From positions 9,176,001 to 9,240,000 of the forward strand of contig NZ_RKQF01000001.1 in the NCBI RefSeq assembly GCF_003814875.1: a stretch of 64,000 nucleotides of DNA, read 5' to 3'. The stretch comes from Streptomyces sp. Ag109_O5-1. Lineage in GTDB: Bacteria > Actinomycetota > Actinomycetes > Streptomycetales > Streptomycetaceae. The notes below the pieces were generated by a model that saw only the letters and a list, made by a program, of their open reading frames with translations, did not search any database and had not been told where the DNA came from. The position numbers and the translations under genes were made by a program. Shown in pieces: positions 17,029-26,000 of this stretch. How positions within the stretch are numbered: the first letter of the stretch is position 1; each line of letters opens with the position of its first letter.

Positions 17029-17047
17029 AACGCCCACCGGTGAAACG
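17018..17047 (+). repeat. 15-bp tandem duplication over a stop codon
   Basis: CCCACCGGTGAAACG occurs twice head to tail; the first copy carries the TGA (17026-17028) of the penicillin acylase. A small slippage-type duplication that does not change the protein. Confidence 0.85.
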
Positions 17048-17075
17048 GTAGATCAACGGGTGCCGGCGGCCGGGG

Positions 17076-18419
17076 TCATGCGATCCGCCCCGCCGCCAGC
17101 ACCACCCGCGCCAGCTCGGGGTGCACGATGTCGCTGTGCGCCCCGGCCGGCGGGCCGCCGTTCTTCACGACCGCCGCCGCGTCGACGTTCACACAACCCG
17201 CCGCGGCGAGCGGGCCGCGCAGCGCACCCGCCAGGTCCAGCGACTGGGTGTCCGGCACCGCCTGGACCCCGTCGTGGCCCATTGCACCCCACTTGACGCC
17301 GAGCAGCCGCCCCACGTCGAGCATTCCCTCCGCGTCCGTGCCCGCGATCGACTGTGAGTCGTCCGCCATCCGTGAGGCCAGCGGATACAACGTGCCGAGC
17401 GCCTCGTCGAAGTGGGAGTAGCAGCACACCAGCGGGCCGTCGATCCGGTTCTCCTGGCCGTGCAGCACCCCGCTGGTACGCCCGTCCTGGGGCAGCCGGG
17501 CGGCGAACGCGTAGTGCGAGAAGGCCCCCTGCAGCAGCGTCACGGACTTCACCGTGTGCACTCCGTCCGGCAGCCCGCGCAGCGCGAACGACACCAGCCG
17601 GCCGCCGAAGCTGTGCCCGACCAGATGCACCCGCACCGCCGGTGCCGCCCCGGCCAACTGTCCGATCACCGGCCCGAGCCCCCGCTCCCCGACGGTTCCC
17701 CCGCGCCGCTTCATCGCGTAGTACGTCGCCTGCCGCAGCAGTTCCTTCGCCCCGTCCCAGGGATCCGCCAGCGCGAACTCGGCGGCGCCGGCGCCCTGCC
17801 GGAGGGCGGTCAGCGTATGCGCGAACTCCTCGCACAGGGCCGTCGTGCCTCCCGTGAACAGCACGGGCTCGCTCTGCGGGACGCCCTCCGCGAGCGTGTC
17901 CGCCGCGAACAGCGGCTGCGGACCGCCGGGCACGACCTCGACGAGCTGCCGCACAAGCCGCCCGAAATGCTCCAGTTCGTTCGCCGGCCGCTGGTCCAGC
18001 ATCCGGGCGATCTGGTCGACCACGGTGGCCCGTCCCGGGAACGTCTCCAGCAGCGCGTGCCGGGTGTCCTTGTCGAGGGCGGGTACCGGTGTCGCCCCCG
18101 GCTCCGCCGCCACGGCCGCCGTGGGCCTGGGGAAGTCGGGGATCGGCTCGTCGCAGAACCGCATCGACGGCCAGATCACCCCGACGTACCCGATCCGCGC
18201 CTTCGGTGCGAGCTCGGGGATCGGGGCGAAGAAGTGCCGGTACAGGGCGGTCGCGCCCGAACGGTCGTTGTTCCAGCCGTGCGCGAAGACGATCAGGTCA
18301 CGGACGCCGTGACCGGTCACCTCGCGCAGCAGCCGGTCGCGTTCGGCGCCGTCCGGGTCGCCGTCCGCGTCGAAGGTCAGCTCCCAGTAGGGAGTCACGC
18401 TCATCCCAGGATCGGCCAT
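17076..18419 (-). CDS. Predicted alpha/beta-hydrolase (serine esterase-like)
   Basis: 447 residues. A nucleophile elbow VGHSFGG (Ser270) and an N-terminal strand DLIVFAHGWNND typical of an oxyanion-hole HGW motif identify an alpha/beta-hydrolase fold. A late His in MGHDGVQ or AHSDIVHPEL may complete the triad. No signal peptide, so cytoplasmic. ATG 18419 has GAGGAG at the right spacing; an upstream start at 18503 would overlap the muramidase gene. It lies 80 bases downstream of the NamZ-like gene on the same strand and is convergent with the acylase. Substrate unknown. Confidence 0.75.
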   Translation of the reverse strand: MADPGMSVTPYWELTFDADGDPDGAERDRLLREVTGHGVRDLIVFAHGWNNDRSGATALYRHFFAPIPELAPKARIGYVGVIWPSMRFCDEPIPDFPRPTAAVAAEPGATPVPALDKDTRHALLETFPGRATVVDQIARMLDQRPANELEHFGRLVRQLVEVVPGGPQPLFAADTLAEGVPQSEPVLFTGGTTALCEEFAHTLTALRQGAGAAEFALADPWDGAKELLRQATYYAMKRRGGTVGERGLGPVIGQLAGAAPAVRVHLVGHSFGGRLVSFALRGLPDGVHTVKSVTLLQGAFSHYAFAARLPQDGRTSGVLHGQENRIDGPLVCCYSHFDEALGTLYPLASRMADDSQSIAGTDAEGMLDVGRLLGVKWGAMGHDGVQAVPDTQSLDLAGALRGPLAAAGCVNVDAAAVVKNGGPPAGAHSDIVHPELARVVLAAGRIA

Positions 18420-18499
18420 GCCGGGCTCCTCGTCCCCCGAAACGGTGCGATGTGCGCGCATCGTCCCGCCACCGGGCAACATTGGCCATACAACGCGCC

Positions 18500-19735
18500 T
18501 CACCTATAGAGCAGAAACTCCTTTCGGACGCGTCGGAATGCGGACAGTTCGTCCTGCCAGGCCCCGGCGATCCCGTCCGGGTCCGCACCCGCGTCGATCA
18601 TCGTGCGCACGGTCGTGGATCCGGTGAGCGTGTCGATCCAGTTGTCCGGCCGCCACGCGAAGCCGCTCCACACCTTCCGGGCGGTGACGAGGAGTCCGAT
18701 TCCGGTGCGTACGGGGTCGTAGACGTCCCGGTCGTGCACATGGATCTGCACCCCGCCGACGGTCCGGCCCTGGAACTTCGAGAAGGTCGGCGCGAAGTAC
18801 GCCTCCCTGAACCGCACGCCCGGCAGCGCGAGCGCGTCGGCCGCGGCCGCCCAGCGGGCGTCGACGCCCTCCGCGCCGAGCAGTTCGAAGGGGCGGGTCG
18901 TGCCCCGGCCCTCCGACAGGTTCGTGCCCTCGAAGAGGCAGGTCCCCGAGTACACCAGCGCCGTGTCCGGGGTCGGCATGTTCGGGCTCGGCGGCACCCA
19001 CGGCAGGCCGTAGGCGTCGTAGAAGCGGGAGCGCTGCCAGCCCGCCATCGTGACGACGTCCAGTGCGACCGGTGCGGTCAGGAACTCCGCGTTGAACAGC
19101 CGGGCGAGCTCGGCGACGGTCATGCCGTGCGCCTGTGCGACCGGCTGCCGGCCGACGAAACTGGCGAACTCCTTGTGGAGGACCGGTCCCCGGGCGTCGC
19201 GGCCGGTCACCGGGTTGGGGCGGTCCAGGACGACGAAGCGCTTGCTCGCGAGCTGGGCGGCCTCCATGCAGTCGTACAGCGTCCAGATGTACGTGTAGAA
19301 ACGCGCGCCGACGTCCTGGATGTCGAAGACGACGGTGTCCACGCCGGAGGCGGTGAAGATGTCGGCGAGGGGCCGGCCGCTCTTGAGGTACGTGTCGTAG
19401 ACGGGGAGGCCGGTCGCCGGGTCGTCGTAGCGGCCCTCGGAGCCGCCGGCCTGGGCGGTGCCGCGGAAGCCGTGCTCGGGGCCGAAGACCGCCGTCAGCC
19501 TGACCCTGGGGTCGGCGTGCATGACGTCGACGATGTGGCGGACGTCGGGGGTGATGCCGGTCGGGTTGGTGACGATGCCGACCTTCTGGCCGCCGAGGAG
19601 GGCGTAGCCGTCGGCGGCCAGACGGTCGAAGCCGGTCCTGAAGCGGGCGGGGGCGTCGGTGACGGATGCCGTGGGTACGGGGGACACGGCCGCTGCCGTT
19701 GTCGCGGCGAGCAGACTTCGTCTGGAAAGGTGCAT
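18500..19735 (-). CDS. DUF1343 exo-beta-N-acetylmuramidase NamZ-like, exported
   Basis: 411 residues with an N-terminal twin-arginine-type leader (SRRSLLAATTAAAVSP). The body is a DUF1343 domain, recognised by GFDRLAADGYALLGGQKVGIVTNPTG, FGPEHGFRG, VFDIQDVGARFYTYIWTLY and VLDRPNP. Characterised members (NamZ) are known to release terminal MurNAc from peptidoglycan fragments, so cell-wall recycling outside the membrane is the likely role. ATG 19735 follows GGAAAGGTGC and gives a short exported leader. Upstream is a dispersed intergenic repeat, then the divergent SDR operon. Confidence 0.87.
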   Translation of the reverse strand: MHLSRRSLLAATTAAAVSPVPTASVTDAPARFRTGFDRLAADGYALLGGQKVGIVTNPTGITPDVRHIVDVMHADPRVRLTAVFGPEHGFRGTAQAGGSEGRYDDPATGLPVYDTYLKSGRPLADIFTASGVDTVVFDIQDVGARFYTYIWTLYDCMEAAQLASKRFVVLDRPNPVTGRDARGPVLHKEFASFVGRQPVAQAHGMTVAELARLFNAEFLTAPVALDVVTMAGWQRSRFYDAYGLPWVPPSPNMPTPDTALVYSGTCLFEGTNLSEGRGTTRPFELLGAEGVDARWAAAADALALPGVRFREAYFAPTFSKFQGRTVGGVQIHVHDRDVYDPVRTGIGLLVTARKVWSGFAWRPDNWIDTLTGSTTVRTMIDAGADPDGIAGAWQDELSAFRRVRKEFLLYR

Positions 19736-19776
19736 GGGTGACCTCCACGTGATTGCTCCCGCACGCAGTGTGCAAC

Positions 19777-19836
19777 CTGCGGGTCGTGCGTGGCTGGTCG
19801 CGCAGTTCCCCGCGCCCCTTTGGGGCGCGTTGCAGT
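19777..19836 (+). repeat. Dispersed intergenic repeat, short copy C
   Basis: Carries the Streptomyces intergenic core CTGCGGGTCGTGCGTGGC followed by TGGTCGCGCAGTTCCCCG and a GCGCCCC-TTT-GGGGCGC hairpin. Related to copies at 7727, 11981 and 39370. Confidence 0.7.
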
Positions 19837-19851
19837 CACCCTTTCCTCTCA

Positions 19852-19870
19852 ACATACCGACCGGTTAGTG
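19852..19870. promoter_or_regulatory. Candidate TetR operator upstream of SDR-ligase operon
   Basis: ACATACCGACCGGTTAGTG, an imperfect palindrome centred on CCGG, 47 bases before the SDR start. The first 14 positions match, with one change, the minus-strand reading of 37734-37753 before the acyl-CoA dehydrogenase/kinase operon. Confidence 0.65.
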
Positions 19871-19916
19871 TGTCGTTGCTGAGCCGAGTCTGGTCGCGTC
19901 GTGTCGAAGGAGACCG

Positions 19917-20681
19917 ATGGTGGGAGCCGTGCAAGATGCCCGAGTCGTCGTCACCGGGGCGGGGGGTGGCATCGGGGCCGCCCTCGCCCGCCGGTTCGCC
20001 GCCGAGGGCGCCCGCGTCGTCGTGAACGACCTGGACGGCGACAAGGCCGCCGCCGTCGCCGAGGAGATCGGCGGGATCGCGGTTCCCGGGGACGCGTCCG
20101 GCATCGTCGGGGCCGCCCGGGACGCGCTCGGCGGCAGCGTCGACGTCTACTGCGCCAACGCCGGGCTGGGCTCCGGCGGGTCCGAGGCGGCCGACGAGGC
20201 CGTGTGGGCCGCCGGCTGGGACGTCAATGTGATGGCTCATGTACGGGCCGCGCAGGAGCTGGTGCCGGAGTGGCTGGAGCGGGGGAGCGGGCGGTTCGTG
20301 TCCACCGTGTCCGCCGCCGGGCTGCTCACCATGATCGGGGCCGCGCCCTACAGCGTCACCAAGCACGCCGCGTACGCCTTCGCCGAGTGGCTGTCGCTGA
20401 CATACCGGCACCGTGGCCTGAAAGTGCACGCCATCTGCCCACAGGGCGTCCGTACCGACATGCTCGCCGCCACCGGCAGCGCGGGCGATATCGTGCTGCA
20501 GCCGACGGCCATCGAGCCGGACGCCGTCGCGGACGCGCTGTTCAAGGGGATGGCGGAGGACCGGTTCCTGATCTTGCCGCATCCCGAGGTCGCCGGCTTC
20601 TACCAGGCGCGGGCCACCGACCCGGACCGCTGGCTGACGAACATGAACCACATCCAGCAGAAGTGGGAGGCCACCAGGTGA
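19917..20681 (+). CDS. Short-chain dehydrogenase/reductase
   Basis: 254 residues. Cofactor motif TGAGGGIG (about 13-20), ND followed by LDGD after beta-2, NAG at the expected position (CANAGLGSGG), catalytic Ser in TVSAAG and Tyr/Lys in PYSVTKHA. It is a classical SDR, probably NAD-using (VVNDLDGDK). The start ATG 19917 has AAGGAG seven bases upstream. The next gene, an acyl-CoA ligase, begins at GTG 20678 within the stop codon, so the two are translationally coupled. Likely step: oxidation of a hydroxyacyl or alcohol intermediate before or after CoA activation. Confidence 0.9.
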   Translation: MVGAVQDARVVVTGAGGGIGAALARRFAAEGARVVVNDLDGDKAAAVAEEIGGIAVPGDASGIVGAARDALGGSVDVYCANAGLGSGGSEAADEAVWAAGWDVNVMAHVRAAQELVPEWLERGSGRFVSTVSAAGLLTMIGAAPYSVTKHAAYAFAEWLSLTYRHRGLKVHAICPQGVRTDMLAATGSAGDIVLQPTAIEPDAVADALFKGMAEDRFLILPHPEVAGFYQARATDPDRWLTNMNHIQQKWEATR

Positions 20682-22354
20682 CCGAGTCGGAGACCGAGTC
20701 CCGCTATGCCGCCAGGCCCTGGGTGGCGCTGCTCAACGAGGCCCAGCGCGGGCCGGTCGATCCCCCCGACTCGCTGGTGCACGCCCTGCGCGCCGCCGTC
20801 GCCGAGGCGCCCGACCGGACCTTCCTCGCCTACTTCGACGCACGGCTCAGCTTCCGCGAGGTCGACGAGCTGAGCGACTCCGTCGCCGCGTACCTCGCCG
20901 AGCGCGGCCTGGAGCGCGGTGACCGGGTCGCCGTCATCCTGCAGAACTCGCCGCACTTCGTGCTCGCGCTGCTCGGCGCCTGGAAGGCGGGCGCCACCGT
21001 CGTGCCGGTCAACCCGATGTACAAGTCGGGGGAGGTCTCCCACGTCCTGCGGGACGGCGAGGTCGCCGCACTGGTCTGCTCGCAGCGCGCCTGGGAGTCG
21101 TACCTGCGCGACACGGCCGCCGACTCGCCCGTGCGGATCGTGCTCACCGCCAGCGAACTGGACTTCCAGACACGCGACGACGCGCGCGTGCTGACCTTCG
21201 AGCGGCTGCCGCAGGCCGCCGACGCCGAGGACCTGGTCGCCGTCGCGCGCAGGGGCGGCAAGGCCCCCGAAGGACGGGAGCCGGCGCCCTCCGGCATCGC
21301 GCTGATCAGCTACACCTCGGGGACGAGCGGCGCTCCCAAGGGCGCCACCAACCTCCACAGCAACATCATGTACAACGCCGAGCGGCAGCGGACCGGGCTC
21401 GCGCTGCCCGACGCGCCGGTCTACTACGCCCTCGCGCCCCTCTTCCACATCACCGGCATGGTCTGCCAGCTCGGCGCCTGTCTGACCAGCGCGGGCACGC
21501 TCGTGCTGACGTACCGCTTCGAGCCGGGCCTGGTGCTGGAGGCGTTCGCCGAGCACCGCCCGCAGTACACGGTCGGTCCCTCCACCGCCTTCATGGCGCT
21601 CGCCGCCCACCCCGACGTCACCCCGGAGCACTTCGCCTCCTTCGTGAACATCTCGTCGGGCGGCGCGCCGCTGCCGCCGGCGCTGGTGGAGAAGTTCCGG
21701 GCGGGCTTCGGGCCGTACATCCGCAACGGCTACGGGCTGACCGAGTGCACCGCGCCCTGCGCCTCCGTACCGCCGGGGCTGGAAGCGCCCGTCGACCCCG
21801 TCTCCGGGACCCTCGCGGTCGGGGTGCCGGGGCCCGACGGCGTCGTACGCATCATCGACGACCAGGGTGAAGAGGTGCCCTTCGGCGAGCAGGGCGAGAT
21901 CGCGGTGCGCGGGCCGCAGGTCGTGCCGGGGTACTGGCGGCGGCCCGAGGCCACCGCCGAGACCTTCCCGGACGGCGAACTGCGCACCGGCGACATCGGG
22001 TTCATGGACGCCGAGGGCTGGCTGTACGTCGTCGACCGCAAGAAGGACATGATCAACGCGTCCGGCTTCAAGGTCTGGCCCCGCGAGGTCGAGGACGTGC
22101 TGTACACGCACCCGGACGTGCGCGAGGCGGCCGTCGTCGGGGTCCCGGACGGGTACCGCGGGGAGACCGTCAAGGCCTACATCAGTCTGCGCCCCGGCGC
22201 TGCAACCGATCCGGACGATCTCGCGCTCTATTGCAAGGAGAGACTGGCGGCCTACAAATATCCGCGCCAGGTGGAGATCCTGCCCGACCTGCCGAAGACG
22301 GCAAGTGGGAAGATCCTCCGACGGGAACTGCGTTCCCGACCGCAACAGGGTTAG
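20678..22354 (+). CDS. Acyl-CoA ligase (AMP-forming, long-chain-fatty-acid type)
   Basis: 558 residues of the ANL superfamily: ATP + fatty or aryl acid + CoA gives acyl-CoA. AMP-binding P-loop YTSGTSGAPKGA, the YGLTECTAP motif that positions adenine, the hinge region with GWLYVVDRKKDMINASGFKVWP, and the catalytic C-terminal lysine in KTASGKILRREL are present. GTG 20678 overlaps the SDR stop by four bases (GTGA). A TetR gene follows after 29 bases, giving an SDR-ligase-regulator operon. Medium or long-chain or cyclic acids are possible substrates; nothing decides among them. Confidence 0.9.
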   Translation: MTESETESRYAARPWVALLNEAQRGPVDPPDSLVHALRAAVAEAPDRTFLAYFDARLSFREVDELSDSVAAYLAERGLERGDRVAVILQNSPHFVLALLGAWKAGATVVPVNPMYKSGEVSHVLRDGEVAALVCSQRAWESYLRDTAADSPVRIVLTASELDFQTRDDARVLTFERLPQAADAEDLVAVARRGGKAPEGREPAPSGIALISYTSGTSGAPKGATNLHSNIMYNAERQRTGLALPDAPVYYALAPLFHITGMVCQLGACLTSAGTLVLTYRFEPGLVLEAFAEHRPQYTVGPSTAFMALAAHPDVTPEHFASFVNISSGGAPLPPALVEKFRAGFGPYIRNGYGLTECTAPCASVPPGLEAPVDPVSGTLAVGVPGPDGVVRIIDDQGEEVPFGEQGEIAVRGPQVVPGYWRRPEATAETFPDGELRTGDIGFMDAEGWLYVVDRKKDMINASGFKVWPREVEDVLYTHPDVREAAVVGVPDGYRGETVKAYISLRPGAATDPDDLALYCKERLAAYKYPRQVEILPDLPKTASGKILRRELRSRPQQG

Positions 22355-22383
22355 TGGATCTACGAGAAAGGCAGGTGGCGGCA

Positions 22384-22977
22384 GTGCCCAGGACGACGGA
22401 CGGAGACGGGGCTCCTGTTCCGCAGCGGCTTCTCGCCGCCGCCACCCGGCTCTTCGCGGAGCAGGGCTACGACCGGACCTCCGTGCAGGAGATCGTGGAG
22501 GCGGCAGGCGTCACCAAGGGGGCGCTCTACCACTACTTCGGCTCCAAGGACGACCTCCTGCACGAGGTGTACGCGCGCGTGCTGCGCGTCCAGCAGGAGC
22601 GGCTCGACGCCTTCGCGAACGCGGACGAGCCGATCGAGAAGCGGCTGCGGGGCGCGGCCGCCGACGTCGTCGTGACGACGATCGAGAACCTCGACGACGC
22701 GTCGATCTTCTTCCGGTCCATGCACCATCTGAGCCCGGAGAAGAACAAGCAGGTGCGCGCCGAGCGCCGGCGCTATCACGAACGCTTCCGGGCGCTCGTC
22801 GAGGAGGGCCAGCGCGAGGGTGTCTTCTCCACCGCGACCCCGGCCGACCTGGTCGTCGACTACCACTTCGGCTCGGTCCACCACCTGTCGACCTGGTACC
22901 GCCCCAACGGCCCCATGACCCCCCAGGAGGTCGCCGACCATCTGGCCGACCTCCTGCTGCGGGCACTGCGGCCCTGA
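22384..22977 (+). CDS. TetR/AcrR family regulator (KstR2/FadR-like)
   Basis: 197 residues. DNA-binding part QRLLAAATRLFAEQGYDRTSVQEIVEAAGVTKGALYHYFGSKDDLL is near-consensus; the C-terminal part has the TetR_C fold with YRPNGPMTPQEVADHLADLLL, which resembles the group of KstR2-type regulators that bind acyl-CoA ligands. Start chosen at GTG 22384 (VPRTTDG); GTG 22375 is also possible. It closes the SDR-ligase operon and so is probably autoregulated through the operator at 19852. The same operator form before the 37693 gene suggests a second target. Confidence 0.87.
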   Translation: MPRTTDGDGAPVPQRLLAAATRLFAEQGYDRTSVQEIVEAAGVTKGALYHYFGSKDDLLHEVYARVLRVQQERLDAFANADEPIEKRLRGAAADVVVTTIENLDDASIFFRSMHHLSPEKNKQVRAERRRYHERFRALVEEGQREGVFSTATPADLVVDYHFGSVHHLSTWYRPNGPMTPQEVADHLADLLLRALRP

Positions 22978-23088
22978 CTGTCGGCCATCTGACGTTCATC
23001 TCTCGTTCAACGGAATTCGCCCTTCCGTCATGTTTTGACCTTAACTTTGCCTTTCCTGTGAACTGATCATGCCAATACGGGGGGGCGG

Positions 23089-26000
23089 ATGTCGCGTCAT
23101 GGTGGGGAACGACCGAGACCCGGTCGAGGGGTGGCGCTCGCTCTGAGCGCAGCCCTGACGGCGGCGCTTCTACAGCTGGGGGCAGTCCCGGCCGCGGCCC
23201 AGGCCGTGCCCGCCGGTACCGGGGAAAGGCCCGCGACGGGCACGAGCACCGCCGGGGCCGCCACCGAGGAGGAGGCGCTCGCGGCCGCCCGGCGGAGCGG
23301 CAAGAGCGTCGAGGTGGTCTCGCTGCGCGGCGAGAGCAGCGACACGTTCGCCACTCCGGGCGGTCATCTGGAGGCCCGGGAGTACCTGCGCCCCGTCCGC
23401 ACCCGGATCGACGGCACCTGGCGGCCCGTCGACACCGCGCTGGCCAAGGCCGCCGACGGCATGGTCGCGCCCAAGGCCGCCACCGTCGAACTGGAGTTCT
23501 CAGGCGGCGGCGCCGACCGCCCCCTGGTCCGGCTGGAGCGCGCGGGCCGCACCCTGGAACTCTCCTGGCCCGGCGCCGTGCCCGCCCCGACCCTCGACGG
23601 TGACACCGCCGTCTACCCCGACATCCTCCCCGACGTCGACCTGCGGCTCGGCGCCCGGGCCGACGGCTTCACCCAGCTCCTCGTGGTGAAGTCCGCCGAG
23701 GCCGCGAAGAGCGACGCCCTCGCCCAGCTGCGGCTGAAGCTGGACGCCGACGGCATGGCGGTCGACGAGACCGCGACGGGCGGACTCCAGGCCGTCGACA
23801 AGGGCGCGGGTGGTGTCGTCTTCGAGGCGCCGACACCGGTGATGTGGGACTCCAGCACGGGCCCGTCCGGTACGGCCACCTCCGGTACGGGCGCCTCGGG
23901 AACCCCGGCCGCGGGGCAGGCCGACCCCGCCGTGGCACGGCTGATCTCGTCCGCCGTGACCGCGGCCGCCGACACCGCCGCCGCCGACACCGCCGCCGCC
24001 CCCGACGGCGACGAGCCCACCGCCGCCGAATCCGCACGCGTCGCGCCGGTCGGCGTCGACGTCTCCGACAGCGGTGACACCCTCGTCCTCACCCCGGACA
24101 AGAAGCTGCTGACCGGCGACGAAACCCGCTACCCCGTCTACATCGACCCGCAGTGGTACTCGCCCAAGGCCACCTCCTGGACCATGGTGTCCCGGTACTG
24201 GGCGAGCTCCCCGCAGTGGAAGTTCAACGGCGACTCCGACGCCGGCCTCGGCTACTGCGGCTGGGACTACTGCGCCCCGTACGACGTGAAGCGGCTTTTC
24301 TACCAGATCCCGACCACGAGGTTCGCCGGCCGCTCCATCCTGTCCGCCGAGTTCGTCGTCCACGAGACCCACGCCGCCTCCTGCGACAAGCGCGAGGTGC
24401 AGCTCTGGCGTACCAAGCCGATCTCCTCGTCCACCACCTGGAACAGCCAGGACAACTCCGACTTCTGGATCGGCCGGCTCAAGACCCTCAGCTTCGCCTA
24501 CGGCTCCGACGGCTGCGCCGCCGCCGACGCGGAGTTCGACGTGAAGGACGCCGTCGCCACCGCCGCGGCCAAGAAGTGGCCGACCATCACCTTCGGGATG
24601 AAGGCCAGCGACGAGGGCGACCGCTACACCTGGAAGCGGTTCTCCGACGACGCCTACCTGCGCGTGCAGTACAACCGCGCCCCCGACAAGATTGGCCTCT
24701 CCCAGCTCACCATGAGCCCGGGCGGCCCCTGCGTGGCCGCCGACAAGATGCTGCGCATCCGCTCCGCAGCGACCATCCGCGCCAACGACGTCACCGACCC
24801 CGACGGCGACGCGGTCTCCGTCCAGTTCCAGGCGTCCTGGGACGCGGGCGACGGCGCCGGCTGGAAGGCCCGCTGGACCTCGGCCCGGACCACCAGCAAG
24901 AAGAGCGGCTCCGACTTCTCCCTGCCGCTGCCCAGCTCCATCCCCAAGAACAAGCACGTGGAGTGGCACGTCCGCTCCTACGACGGCGCCCAGTGGTCCG
25001 CCTGGAGCTACACCGGCTCCCACGGCTGCCACTTCATGTACGACACCAGCGTCCCGGCCGGGCCGGTGATCAGCTCCGCCCAGTACGGCGCCTCCGACTC
25101 CGAGAACCCCGACGACCCCTGGTGGGACGGCGTCGGCCGATACGGCACCTTCTCCATCGACACCAGCTCCACCGACGTCACCAAGTACTGGTTCGGCGTC
25201 AACTCCTCGCCCACCAGCGCCAACACGCTGACCACCTCGGGCGGCGGCGCCAAGACGATCAAGTTCATGCCCACCAAGCCTGGCATCAACTTCATCACCG
25301 CGCAGGCCTTCGACGCTGCCGGCAACGGCTCCGAACCCACCACCTACACCTTCCGCGTGCGCTCCGGACAACCCGACCGGCTGTCCTGGCAGCTGGACGA
25401 GAACACCGGGGCGGCCGCCGTCTCCGGAGCGGGCGGTGACTGGCCGGCCGACCTGCACGGGGCCACGCCCGGCGCGGCCGGAGTCTCCGGCAGGAGCCTG
25501 ACCTTCGACGGCACCGACGACTACGCCGGCACCGACTCGCCCGTCCTCAACACCGGCAAGAGCTTCTCGGTGTCCCTGTGGGCCAAGCTGCCGGGAACCG
25601 ACCCGGGCCGGCCGGTCGTCGCACTGTCCCAAGGCGGCCAGAACCACAGCGGCTTCGAGGTCTACTACTCGTCGGCGCTGGGCGGCTGGGTCTTCCTGCG
25701 GCACACCGACGACGCCTCCTCCGGCGGCGACGCCGCGCGTGCCGTCCAGCCCGCCTGCACCGCCGGTGACACGGCGTGCACCACCGCCCGGCTGGGCGGC
25801 TGGACGCATCTCGTCGGCGTCTTCGACAACCCCAACCACGTGGTCAAGCTGTACGTGGCCGGCAAGCTCGTCGGCACCGCGCCCTTCACCACCCCCTGGG
25901 ACGCCCGGGGCGGCACCGTCCTCGGCGCGACCCGCCTCTACGGCACCCTGTCCAACTACTTCCCCGGCTCGCTCGACGATGTCCAGCTCTTCGACTACCA